Shown here in pieces: positions 1 to 6,909 of a stretch of DNA of 31,632 bases. Position 1 is the stretch's first letter; the number at the start of each line of letters is the position of its first letter. A program made the translations under genes and the position numbers. The notes below the pieces were generated by a model. It did not search any database. It had not been told where the DNA came from and saw only the letters and a program-made list of their open reading frames with translations. This DNA comes from JBFWVD01 sp050246915 (GTDB lineage: Bacteria; Actinomycetota; Acidimicrobiia; Acidimicrobiales; Ilumatobacteraceae): positions 1-31,632 of the forward strand of contig JBFWVD010000055.1 in the NCBI GenBank assembly GCA_050246915.1. Direction: 5' to 3'.

Positions 1-632
1 GCAGCAGCGTCGGCCCCGGCGATGGCCGCGACCTCCTCGCGGATGCGCTGACACACGGCCTGCGCGTCGGCCGCCGTCGCGGTGCGTCCCGTGCCGATGG
101 CCCAGATGGGCTCGTAGGCGATGACCATGGCGCCGATCTGCTCGTTGGATAGCCCAGCCAGGCCGGCGCGGATCTGCCCGACCACTTTCGACTCCGTCTG
201 CTCGGCCTCACGTTCCTCGAGCGTCTCACCGCAACACAGGATGGGTGTCATCCCGTACTTGTAGATGGCCTTCACCTTGGCGTTCACCATCTCGTCGGTC
301 TCGCCGAAGATCTCGCGGCGCTCGGAGTGTCCGGCGATCACGTAGCTGACGTTGAGTTTCGACAGGAACACCGGCGAGATCTCCCCGGTGAACGCACCCT
401 TCTCCTCGAAGTGGCAGTGCTGCGCGCCGAGTCGCAAGAACAACTTGTCGGCGTCGATCAGTGTTTGGATGGAGCGCAGATCGGTGAACGGTGGATGCAC
501 CGACACCTCGACGGCCGCGTCGTCGTCCTTGTCCAGCAGGTAGGCGAGCTTCTGCACCATCTGGATGGCTTCGAAGTGATTGTGGTGCATCTTCCAGTTG
601 CCGCTGATGAGCGGCTTGCGGGCCACGGTCAT
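1..632 (-). CDS. tpiA: Triosephosphate isomerase, C-terminus cut by window edge
   Basis: Interconverts glyceraldehyde-3-phosphate and dihydroxyacetone phosphate in cytoplasmic glycolysis. About 210 codons are present; the last 40 or so lie beyond base 1. The N-terminus reads MTVARKPLISGNWKMHHN, with the family's GNWKM substrate-binding lysine. The catalytic His lies in YVIAGHSERR and the catalytic Glu in AYEPIWAIGTG, so the visible enzyme looks intact. The ATG at 632 lies 8 bases after the pgk stop and is preceded by AGGA, so it is probably cotranscribed and translationally coupled with pgk and gap. Family assignment is secure. Confidence 0.97.
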   Translation of the reverse strand, partial: MTVARKPLISGNWKMHHNHFEAIQMVQKLAYLLDKDDDAAVEVSVHPPFTDLRSIQTLIDADKLFLRLGAQHCHFEEKGAFTGEISPVFLSKLNVSYVIAGHSERREIFGETDEMVNAKVKAIYKYGMTPILCCGETLEEREAEQTESKVVGQIRAGLAGLSNEQIGAMVIAYEPIWAIGTGRTATAADAQAVCQRIREEVAAIAGADAA

Positions 633-640
633 GTCGTCCT

Positions 641-1750
641 TCACTTCTTCCAGTTGGGGGCGCCCCGCAGGGCCTCGAGCCCGGGCAGATCGCCCAGCTC
701 CAGCAGTTCCAAGCTCGCGCCGCCGCCAGTCGACACGTGTGACACCTCATCGTCGAGACCGAACTGGGCGAGCGCCGCTGCGCTGTCGCCGCCACCCACG
801 ACGGTGAAGGCCTTGGTGTCGGCCATGGCCTGAGCGACGGTCTTGGTGCCGGCGGCGAAGCGATCGTCTTCGAACATGCCCATCGGACCGTTCCAGAACA
901 CCGTCCGGGCATCGAGGATCACGTCGCTGAACGCGGCGGCCGAGCCGGGGCCGATGTCGAAGCCCTTGGCGCCATCAGGCAGGTTGACGCCGAGATTGGC
1001 GACTTCACCAGAGGGCAGCAGCGCAACGATGTCGCTGGGCAGATGGATCGGCTTGCCGATGGCCAACAGCGCCATGCAGGTATCGATCTGGTCGCGCTCG
1101 CAGATGGAGTCGCCCACGCTGTAGCCCTGCGCCGCGAGAAACGTGAAGCACATCCCACCACCGATGACCAGCGCGTCAACGGTGTTCAACAGCACCTCGA
1201 TGACGGCCAGCTTGTCGGAGACCTTGGCACCGCCGAGCACGGCGACGAACGGACGCTTCGGATCGGAGCGGAGCCCGGTGAGGATCTCGACCTCCTTGGC
1301 CAGCAACCGACCCGCCGCCGACGGGAGCGTCTTGGGCGGTCCGACGATGGAGGCATGGGCACGATGGGCGGCACCGAAGGCATCGTCCACATAGGCATCA
1401 ATGCCGTCAACCAACGTTGCCACGAAGGCTGGATCGTTGCCCTCTTCGCCCGGATCGAACCGGAGGTTCTCGAGCAACTCGACGCCGGGAGCCAACTCGG
1501 CAAGTCGGGCGCGCACGGCGTCCATGGAGTACTTCGGGTCTGGCTTGCCCTTCGGTCGACCCAGGTGCGAGCACGTCACCACCGTGGCGCCCCGCTCGGT
1601 CAGCCAGGTGATGGTGGGCAGTGCAGCACGGATGCGGAAGTCATCGGTGATGACGCCGTTGTCCATGGGCACGTTGAAGTCGCATCGCACGAGCACGCGC
1701 TTGCCGCGCACGTCGCCGAGGTCCTCGAGTTGCGGGACCTGCATGGCCAT
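641..1750 (-). CDS. pgk: Phosphoglycerate kinase, shorter than usual
   Basis: Transfers phosphate from 1,3-bisphosphoglycerate to ADP. The protein has 369 residues, against about 390-415 for most bacterial PGKs. Visible family signatures are RVLVRCDFNVP near the N-terminus, SHLGRPKG, DAFGAAHRAHAS, the nucleotide-side LGGAKVSDK, IGGGM, FWNGPMGMFE, VVGGGDS and STGGGASLE. The shortening lies between ARLAEL and LLENLRFDPGEE, where the usual stretch containing FA-D-x-x-G (roughly 25-30 residues) is absent without any frame break. The substrate-binding Asp/Asn/His/Arg motifs flank the gap and are kept. The ATG at 1750 is preceded by GGGAGGA with a good spacing. It lies 76 bases after gap, with a strong hairpin in between. 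Confidence 0.97.
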   Translation of the reverse strand: MAMQVPQLEDLGDVRGKRVLVRCDFNVPMDNGVITDDFRIRAALPTITWLTERGATVVTCSHLGRPKGKPDPKYSMDAVRARLAELAPGVELLENLRFDPGEEGNDPAFVATLVDGIDAYVDDAFGAAHRAHASIVGPPKTLPSAAGRLLAKEVEILTGLRSDPKRPFVAVLGGAKVSDKLAVIEVLLNTVDALVIGGGMCFTFLAAQGYSVGDSICERDQIDTCMALLAIGKPIHLPSDIVALLPSGEVANLGVNLPDGAKGFDIGPGSAAAFSDVILDARTVFWNGPMGMFEDDRFAAGTKTVAQAMADTKAFTVVGGGDSAAALAQFGLDDEVSHVSTGGGASLELLELGDLPGLEALRGAPNWKK

Positions 1751-1787
1751 GTCGTCCTCCCGGGACGGATCAGTACGGAAATGAGTC

Positions 1788-1817
1788 GGGGGCGGGCGCC
1801 TCTCGGCACCCGCCCCC
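1788..1817 (-). terminator. GC-rich hairpin between gap and pgk
   Basis: Two 13-base arms (1788-1800 and 1805-1817) pair with a single G-U and a four-base loop. On the transcribed (minus) strand the stem is GGGGGCGGGTGCC / GGCGCCCGCCCCC. No U-tract follows, so it is not a classical intrinsic terminator. It could act as a partial terminator, or as a 3' stabiliser that leaves more gap than pgk-tpiA mRNA. The hairpin is seen; its role is inferred. Confidence 0.6.
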
Positions 1818-1826
1818 GGAAGTTCT

Positions 1827-2837
1827 TCAGCGCTTGTTGGCGGCGCCGACGACCTTGGTGAGATCGACGAGGCGGTTCGAGTAGCCCCACTCGTTGTCGT
1901 ACCAGCCGAGCACCTTGACCAACTTGCCCATGCTCATGGTGAGGTCGGAGTCGAAGATGCACGAGTGCGGGTTGCCGACGATGTCGGACGACACGATGGG
2001 CTCGTCGGTGTACTCGAGCACGCCCTTGAGCGCACCGTTCGCAGCCTCCTTGAAGGCCGCGTTGATGTCGGCGGCCGAGGCTTCGGTCTTCAAGGTGGCG
2101 ACGAGGTCGGTGATGGATCCGTCCGGCGTCGGCACTCGCAGCGAGGTGCCATCGAGCTTGCCCTTCATCGCCTCGAGCACGAGGCTCGTGGCGCGTGCTG
2201 CACCAGTGGAGGTGGGGACGATGTTCATCGCCGCGGCGCGGGCCCGACGAAGGTCCTTGTGCGGTCCATCCACCAGCATCTGGTCGCCGGTGTAGCTGTG
2301 GATGGTGGTCATGAGGCCCTGCTCGATGCCGAACGCATCGTCGAGCACCTTCACCATGGGCACGAAGCAGTTGGTGGTGCACGACGCGTTGGACACGACC
2401 TTGTGCTTGGCCGGGTCGAAATCGGAGTCGTTGACGCCGAACACGAACGTGGCATCGGCGCCACCCGAAGGGGCTGACACGATGACGAACGGCGCGCCGC
2501 CTTCGAGGTGATACGCAGCCTTGTCGCGATCGGTGAAGATGCCGGTCGACTCGATGACCACGTCGACGCCGAGATCACCCCAGGGGAGGTTCTTCGGATC
2601 ACGCTCGGCCAACACCTTGAGCGTGTCGCCGTTGACGCTGATGCCGCCGTCGACCGCCTTGATCTCGGCGTTCAACTTGCCCATCACGGTGTCGTACTTG
2701 AGCAGGTGGGCCATCGTGTCCAATGAGCCGAGGTCGTTGACTGCGACGAAGTCGATGTCAGCGCCCTGCTGCTTGGCAGCACGAAAGAAATTGCGTCCGA
2801 TACGACCGAAACCGTTGATGCCGACGCGGATGGTCAT
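1827..2837 (-). CDS. gap: Glyceraldehyde-3-phosphate dehydrogenase, type I
   Basis: Oxidises and phosphorylates glyceraldehyde-3-phosphate with NAD(P)+ in the cytoplasm. The 336-residue product has the Rossmann start TIRVGINGFGRIGRNFFRA, the catalytic Cys in SNASCTTNC, the substrate-binding TGAARA-like segment and the C-terminal WYDNEWGYSNR. The start is set at the ATG at 2837 because GAGGAG lies 7-8 bases upstream; an in-frame start 27 bases further up would add MGLDKEETG, which is the ribosome-binding region itself. It heads a gap-pgk-tpiA operon. rapZ ends 163 bases upstream, where yvcK and whiA are found in many actinobacteria. Confidence 0.98.
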   Translation of the reverse strand: MTIRVGINGFGRIGRNFFRAAKQQGADIDFVAVNDLGSLDTMAHLLKYDTVMGKLNAEIKAVDGGISVNGDTLKVLAERDPKNLPWGDLGVDVVIESTGIFTDRDKAAYHLEGGAPFVIVSAPSGGADATFVFGVNDSDFDPAKHKVVSNASCTTNCFVPMVKVLDDAFGIEQGLMTTIHSYTGDQMLVDGPHKDLRRARAAAMNIVPTSTGAARATSLVLEAMKGKLDGTSLRVPTPDGSITDLVATLKTEASAADINAAFKEAANGALKGVLEYTDEPIVSSDIVGNPHSCIFDSDLTMSMGKLVKVLGWYDNEWGYSNRLVDLTKVVGAANKR

Positions 2838-2889
2838 GCCCGTCTCCTCTTTGTCCAGACCCACGGTGGTCCGGGCTGTCTGTCATGGG

Positions 2890-2919
2890 ATGGTACAGAG
2901 GTTGCCCTGACCGGGCGAA
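2890..2919 (-). promoter_or_regulatory. Candidate gap promoter
   Basis: On the minus strand TTCGCC (2919-2914) is followed after 18 bases by TACCAT (2895-2890), which fits the TANNNT -10 pattern. This would give a 5' leader of about 45 bases ending at the strong gap ribosome site. The -35 match is poor, so this is tentative. Confidence 0.3.
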
Positions 2920-2946
2920 GTACCCCGGGCAGGCCGTTGGTCCTCT

Positions 2947-3018
2947 TCGCCTGTCGACGTCCTGTCAGCGGTCGATGTCACGTCACCTGTCGATGTCACG
3001 TCACCTGTCGATGTCACG
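2947..3018. repeat. Four tandem 18-bp units repeating the rapZ stop region
   Basis: On the minus strand the unit CGTGACATCGACAGGTGA occurs at 3018-3001 (the last codons and stop of rapZ) and identically at 3000-2983. It recurs with two changes at 2982-2965 and with four changes at 2964-2947. The unit is six codons long and reads Arg-Asp-Ile-Asp-Arg-stop, so the first three copies each carry an in-frame TGA. It looks like slippage or unequal duplication of the gene end. Confidence 0.9.
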
Positions 3019-3864
3019 GTGCTGCACACGAGGGTCGTAGCCCTTACGGCGCAGCCGGCGCGCCAGCTCCTCGGCGATGGCCACGCTGCGATGTCGACCA
3101 CCGGTGCAGCCCAAGGCGATGGTGAGATAGCTCTTCCCCTCGGCCACATAGGCGGGCAGCAGCAGATCCAACAGATGATCCATACGGTTCAGGAACTCGA
3201 CCGCGGCCGGCTTGGTGAGGACGTACTCCTTGACGACATCGTGCTGCCCGCTGAGTGGTCGCAGATCCTCGTCCCAGTAGGGGTTGGGGAGGAACCGGCA
3301 GTCGAGCACCAGGTCCACGTCGAGGGGCAGACCGTGCTTGAACCCGAAGGACGTCACCGTGGTCTGCATGCCCCCCGCCGGGGTCTCGGACGAGAACAGG
3401 TCGACGATGCGGGACTTGAGCTGATGGACGTTGAGATCGGTGGTGTCGAGAACCAGATCGGCTTCCGCCTTCACCGGCTCGAGCAACTCACGCTCGAGCT
3501 CGATGGCTTCTCCCATCGACAACGAATCGCCTTCGCGCTCGGCGTAGGGATGACGGCGGCGAGTGGCCCCGTAGCGACGCACGAGTTCCTGCGTGGATGC
3601 GTCGAGGAAGATGATGCGGACCCGATGGCCCGTTGCTCGGAGCTGAGCGAGGCCCTCGGTCATCGCCGTTTGGTAGGCGCTGCGGCCCACGACCAGGGCC
3701 ACTCGCTCGAACGTGGAACCCGGCGCGCCGGTGAGCTCCGCGATCTTGTCGAGGAGGGTCACCGGTAGGTTGTCGATGACGAACCATCCGAGGTCCTCGA
3801 GGTTGGCAGCCACCTGACTGCGGCCCGCCCCCGAAAGCCCCGTGATGACCAGGAAGTCAGCCAC
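3001..3864 (-). CDS. rapZ: RapZ/YvcJ-family nucleotide-binding RNase adapter
   Basis: P-loop protein of the RapZ family. In E. coli RapZ guides RNase E to a small RNA that controls amino-sugar synthesis; the role in Actinobacteria is less clear. The 287-residue protein has a Walker A in GLSGAGRSQ near residue 10, FLDA followed by LVRRYGATRRRHP, SFGFKHGLP, DCRFLPNPYW and the C-terminal GCTGGRHRSVAIAEEL. In the segment that is SIDVRN in E. coli, this protein has VVGRSA, so the usual Asp is Gly. GTG at 3864 is chosen because homology starts at VADFLVITG and TACCCT lies six bases upstream, suggesting a leaderless message. Its stop lies in a tandem repeat. It follows uvrC and a methyltransferase in the same direction. 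Confidence 0.93.
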   Translation of the reverse strand: MADFLVITGLSGAGRSQVAANLEDLGWFVIDNLPVTLLDKIAELTGAPGSTFERVALVVGRSAYQTAMTEGLAQLRATGHRVRIIFLDASTQELVRRYGATRRRHPYAEREGDSLSMGEAIELERELLEPVKAEADLVLDTTDLNVHQLKSRIVDLFSSETPAGGMQTTVTSFGFKHGLPLDVDLVLDCRFLPNPYWDEDLRPLSGQHDVVKEYVLTKPAAVEFLNRMDHLLDLLLPAYVAEGKSYLTIALGCTGGRHRSVAIAEELARRLRRKGYDPRVQHRDIDR

Positions 3865-3870
3865 GGCGCA

Positions 3871-3876
3871 AGGGTA
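3871..3876 (-). promoter_or_regulatory. -10 element of leaderless rapZ promoter
   Basis: TACCCT (TANNNT) ends six bases before the rapZ GTG, with no ribosome-binding site in between. The same layout precedes uvrA, uvrB, uvrC and coaE. Confidence 0.5.
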
Positions 3877-4051
3877 GCGAGTCGAGGCAGCCAACCCATC
3901 GCCGTGAGGCAGGTGGTGCCCCCCAAGGTCCACAGATGACCCACAGCTTCCACAGGAGTTCGTCACGTCGAGCGCGACTTACCCCCAGATCGAGTGAGCA
4001 ACCTTGAGATTCGTTTAGCACGAGCGAACCCCATGGGATCGGTGACCGATC

Positions 4052-4786
4052 TCAGATGCGACCGGCCTTCACCGTGAACAGATGCAGCAGGCGAGGAATG
4101 GTCGCGGCCTCTTCGTACTCGTGGGCACGGGCGATGAACCCTGGCGGAGGTGCGGGCTCGTCCATGCGCCGCAACAGCAGACCGTTGTCGGCCAGCGCGT
4201 TCACGTACCGCGACAGCGGCCGATGGATGAACGGGATGAAGACGCCCTTCTCCACTTCTTCGAGGGTCTCGTCCTCGATGAGGTACGGCCCGATGCGCCA
4301 ATACTGCTCGGGCGGGTCGAGGATCTGATCGTCGATCCATCCCGAATTCGGGGTCTGCAGCAGCGGATGGTTCAGGAAGAACAAGAAGCGGCCACCGGGC
4401 TCCAGCACGCGAGCCACCTCGGCGATGGCCGCGTCGACATCGACGATGTGCTCGAACACCAAGCACGCCACCACGACATCGAAGCTGGCGTCGGCGAAGG
4501 GCAACGCTGCGGCCCCACTGCGCGCATAGCTCGGGCCACCGGCGCGCTCACGGGCCACCACGACCTGGTTCCACGTGGGGTCGACACCCACGACCTGCGC
4601 GCCCAGCCGGGCGGCCAGCCGGGCGACCTGACCATCGCCACATCCCACGTCGAGCACTCGCCGAGCGCCCTGCAGACCCTCGGCCGCCATCGGGAGGATC
4701 TGCTCTTCGTATTCGGGGTCTGCACCGTCGGTGAACCCGTCCTGCCACCACTTGGCATGGGTCTCCCACAGATCGTCATCGGCCAT
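4052..4786 (-). CDS. Class I SAM-dependent methyltransferase
   Basis: The 244-residue protein has the full methyltransferase-11 fold signature: VLDVGCGDGQVARLAARLG (motif I, SAM glycine loop) near residue 45, VVGVDPTW (acidic end of strand 2), ALPFADASFDVVVACLVFEH (motif IV region) and RVLEPGGRFLFFLN (post-motif). The C-terminal half, with WRIGPYLIEDETLEEVEKG and FIPFIHRPLSRYVNALADNG, resembles methyltransferases acting on small molecules or quinone/sterol-like substrates, but the substrate cannot be told. The ATG at 4786 lies 9 bases after the uvrC stop with only a weak ribosome site, so it is probably coupled to uvrC. A methyltransferase here is not part of the usual uvrC-rapZ neighbourhood. 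Confidence 0.85.
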   Translation of the reverse strand: MADDDLWETHAKWWQDGFTDGADPEYEEQILPMAAEGLQGARRVLDVGCGDGQVARLAARLGAQVVGVDPTWNQVVVARERAGGPSYARSGAAALPFADASFDVVVACLVFEHIVDVDAAIAEVARVLEPGGRFLFFLNHPLLQTPNSGWIDDQILDPPEQYWRIGPYLIEDETLEEVEKGVFIPFIHRPLSRYVNALADNGLLLRRMDEPAPPPGFIARAHEYEEAATIPRLLHLFTVKAGRI

Positions 4787-4795
4787 AGAGGTCCA

Positions 4796-6670
4796 TCATG
4801 ACCGGCGCGGCGGGTTGTGGGTCTTGTCGTACACGGCGCGGGCCACCGCGTCGGGCAACCACGACAATGCCTGCAGGCTCTCGAGTGTGGCGTTGCGCAC
4901 CGCCTTCATCCCGCCCATCTCGGTGACCAACCGCTTCTTGCGGGTCTCACCCAGGCCAGGGATGTCATCGAGGATCGAGACCGTCATGCGCTTCGAGCGC
5001 AGCTCGCGATGGAACGAGTTGGCGAAGCGATGCGCCTCGTCGCGGATGCGCTGCAACATGAACAACGCCTCCGACTGACGGGGGATCTCCACCGGATCCT
5101 CACGATCGGGGAGGTACACCTCTTCGAACCGCTTGGCCAGCGAGGCGATGGGAATCTCGTCTTCGAGACCGAGCTCGCGCACCACACGTTGCGCGACAGC
5201 GAGCTGCCCCTTGCCGCCATCGACCAACAGCAGCTGCGGCGGATAGGCGAAACGCCCCTTGCCCCGCTCGGTCACCGGCTGCTCGCGCTCGTTGAGATAC
5301 GCGGTGAGGCGACGCGTCAACACTTCTTCCATCGCCGCGTAGTCGTCGTTGCCATCCACCGTCTTGATCTTGAACCGGCGGTACTCGCTCTTGCGGGGTA
5401 GACCGTCTTCGAGCACCACCATGGAGCCGACGTAGTCGCTGCCTTGGAGATGGGCCATGTCGTAGCACTCGATGCGCAGCGGTGCTTCGGGCAGGCCGAG
5501 TGCGTCCTGCAACTCGTTGAGGGCACGAGCTCGCGAGTTGTGATCCGAGGCGCGCCGCAAGCGGTGACGCGTGAACTCTTCCTTGGCGTTGCGCACCACG
5601 GTGTCGAGCAGCTCTCGCTTGTCACCGCGTTGGGGGACACGGATCTCGACCCTCGAGCCGCGGCCGAGTGTGAGCCACTCCTCGTACACGTCGAGGTCAC
5701 TGGGCTCACACGGCACCAGCACGCTCTTGGGCACGCCCAGTGGCGGTTCGTCGCCGTAGAGCTCTTCGAGGATGCGGGCGATGAGCCCGGGCTGGTCGAG
5801 GTCTTCCACCTTGTCGAGGATGAACCCCTTGCGCCCCACGACCCGACCGCGTCGGACGTAGAAGACCTGCACGCTCGCCTCGAGCTCGTCGTCGGCGAGC
5901 CCCACGAGATCGATGTCCTCGTTGCGCTCCCCCACCATCTGCTGCTTGGCGATGGCGCGTTGCACGGCGGCGAGTCGATCGCGACAGCGGGCCGCCAGCT
6001 CGAACTCGTGCTCGGCCGCCGCGGTCATCATCTGCGCGGTCAGTCGGTTGACCACCTCGTCGGTGTTGCCGTCGAGGAAGGCCAGTAGCTCCTCGACGAG
6101 CAGCTGATACCCGGCCGGGTCGATCTCGCCGACGCACGGTCCCGAACATTTCTCGATGTGGAACAACAGGCACGGACGACCGAGCCGTTCGTGCGAGTTG
6201 AACTTGGCCGGCGAACACGTGCGTATTGGGAACGTGCGCAACAACAGATCGAGTGTCTCGCGGATGGCATAGGCGTGGGCATACGGGCCGAAATAGCGCA
6301 CACCTTTGCGCTTGCGGCCCCGCATCACCATCGCCCGCGGCCACGCCTCGTCGAGCGTGACGGCCAGGAAGGGATAGCTCTTGTCGTCGCGCAGGCGGAT
6401 GTTGAAGCGCGGCCGATGCTGCTTGATGAGGTTGTACTCCAGCATCAGCGCTTCGACCTCGTTGCGGACCTCGATCCATTCGACGCTCGCCGCCGTGGCC
6501 ACCATCTGAGCGGTACGGGGATGCAGATTGCGCGGGTCCTGGAAGTAGTTCGACAGGCGCTGGCGCAGGGACGACGCCTTACCGACGTAGATGACCCGAC
6601 CGTCGCGATCTTTGAACTGGTACGAGCCGGGGCCCTCGGGGATGGTTCCAGCAGGGGGTCGGGTCACCAC
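4796..6670 (-). CDS. uvrC: UvrABC excinuclease subunit C
   Basis: Makes both incisions around bulky DNA lesions once UvrB is loaded. From the GTG at 6670 it has 624 residues, normal for UvrC. The GIY-YIG domain (residues ~10-95, with GSYQFKD and VIYVGKASSLRQRL) makes the 3' cut. Further motifs are YFGPY, the Cys-rich CLLFHIEKCSGPC, a UVR domain (~206-241), the RNase H-like domain with ECYDMAHLQG and VDGGKGQL, and C-terminal helix-hairpin-helix motifs (DIPGLGETRKKRL). The frame stays open upstream to 6838, but that 56-residue stretch is unlike UvrC. GTG at 6670, seven bases after TAGATT, is the better start. No LexA box is visible upstream. Confidence 0.97.
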   Translation of the reverse strand: MVTRPPAGTIPEGPGSYQFKDRDGRVIYVGKASSLRQRLSNYFQDPRNLHPRTAQMVATAASVEWIEVRNEVEALMLEYNLIKQHRPRFNIRLRDDKSYPFLAVTLDEAWPRAMVMRGRKRKGVRYFGPYAHAYAIRETLDLLLRTFPIRTCSPAKFNSHERLGRPCLLFHIEKCSGPCVGEIDPAGYQLLVEELLAFLDGNTDEVVNRLTAQMMTAAAEHEFELAARCRDRLAAVQRAIAKQQMVGERNEDIDLVGLADDELEASVQVFYVRRGRVVGRKGFILDKVEDLDQPGLIARILEELYGDEPPLGVPKSVLVPCEPSDLDVYEEWLTLGRGSRVEIRVPQRGDKRELLDTVVRNAKEEFTRHRLRRASDHNSRARALNELQDALGLPEAPLRIECYDMAHLQGSDYVGSMVVLEDGLPRKSEYRRFKIKTVDGNDDYAAMEEVLTRRLTAYLNEREQPVTERGKGRFAYPPQLLLVDGGKGQLAVAQRVVRELGLEDEIPIASLAKRFEEVYLPDREDPVEIPRQSEALFMLQRIRDEAHRFANSFHRELRSKRMTVSILDDIPGLGETRKKRLVTEMGGMKAVRNATLESLQALSWLPDAVARAVYDKTHNPPRRS

Positions 6671-6677
6671 GCCGGGC

Positions 6678-6683
6678 AATCTA
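6678..6683 (-). promoter_or_regulatory. -10 element of leaderless uvrC promoter
   Basis: TAGATT (TANNNT) ends seven bases before the uvrC GTG at 6670, and there is no ribosome-binding site. The 240-base divergent region between uvrC and nadA holds no other clear element. Confidence 0.5.
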
Positions 6684-6894
6684 GGCCCGCGCCCGGCGTG
6701 TCCCCCTGCGCACCGCTTGCACATGTTGCGTTGTGAGATCAGACACATGAGGACGTGGAACAAGATCGCCAGTTGTGTAGTTTGCGAAAACACGCCGGCC
6801 AGGTATCCGGCGCCATATCCCGCTCTTGAGACCGACATCCCCGTGGACGGGCGACCTGGCTGTCCCCACCGGTCACATCAAGGGCAACTCCCAC

Positions 6895-6901
6895 AAGGGG
6901 G
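6895..6901 (+). promoter_or_regulatory. nadA ribosome-binding site
   Basis: AAGGGGG lies eight bases before the ATG at 6910 and fixes that start rather than the Met codon three codons later. Confidence 0.75.
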
Positions 6902-6909
6902 ACAACTGA

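Noticed and set aside
3865..3966. Upstream extension of RapZ
   Set aside because: Cys/Gly/His-rich stretch unlike RapZ; the GTG at 3864 fits homology and promoter spacing better.
6671..6838. N-terminal extension of UvrC with a hydrophobic stretch
   Set aside because: Not UvrC-like, no ribosome site, and the GTG at 6670 follows a -10 element at leaderless spacing.
6671..6909. NAD-responsive operator before nadA
   Set aside because: Some imperfect inverted repeats occur (around GGTATCCGGCGCCATATCC), but the arms do not pair well and match no known operator I can name.
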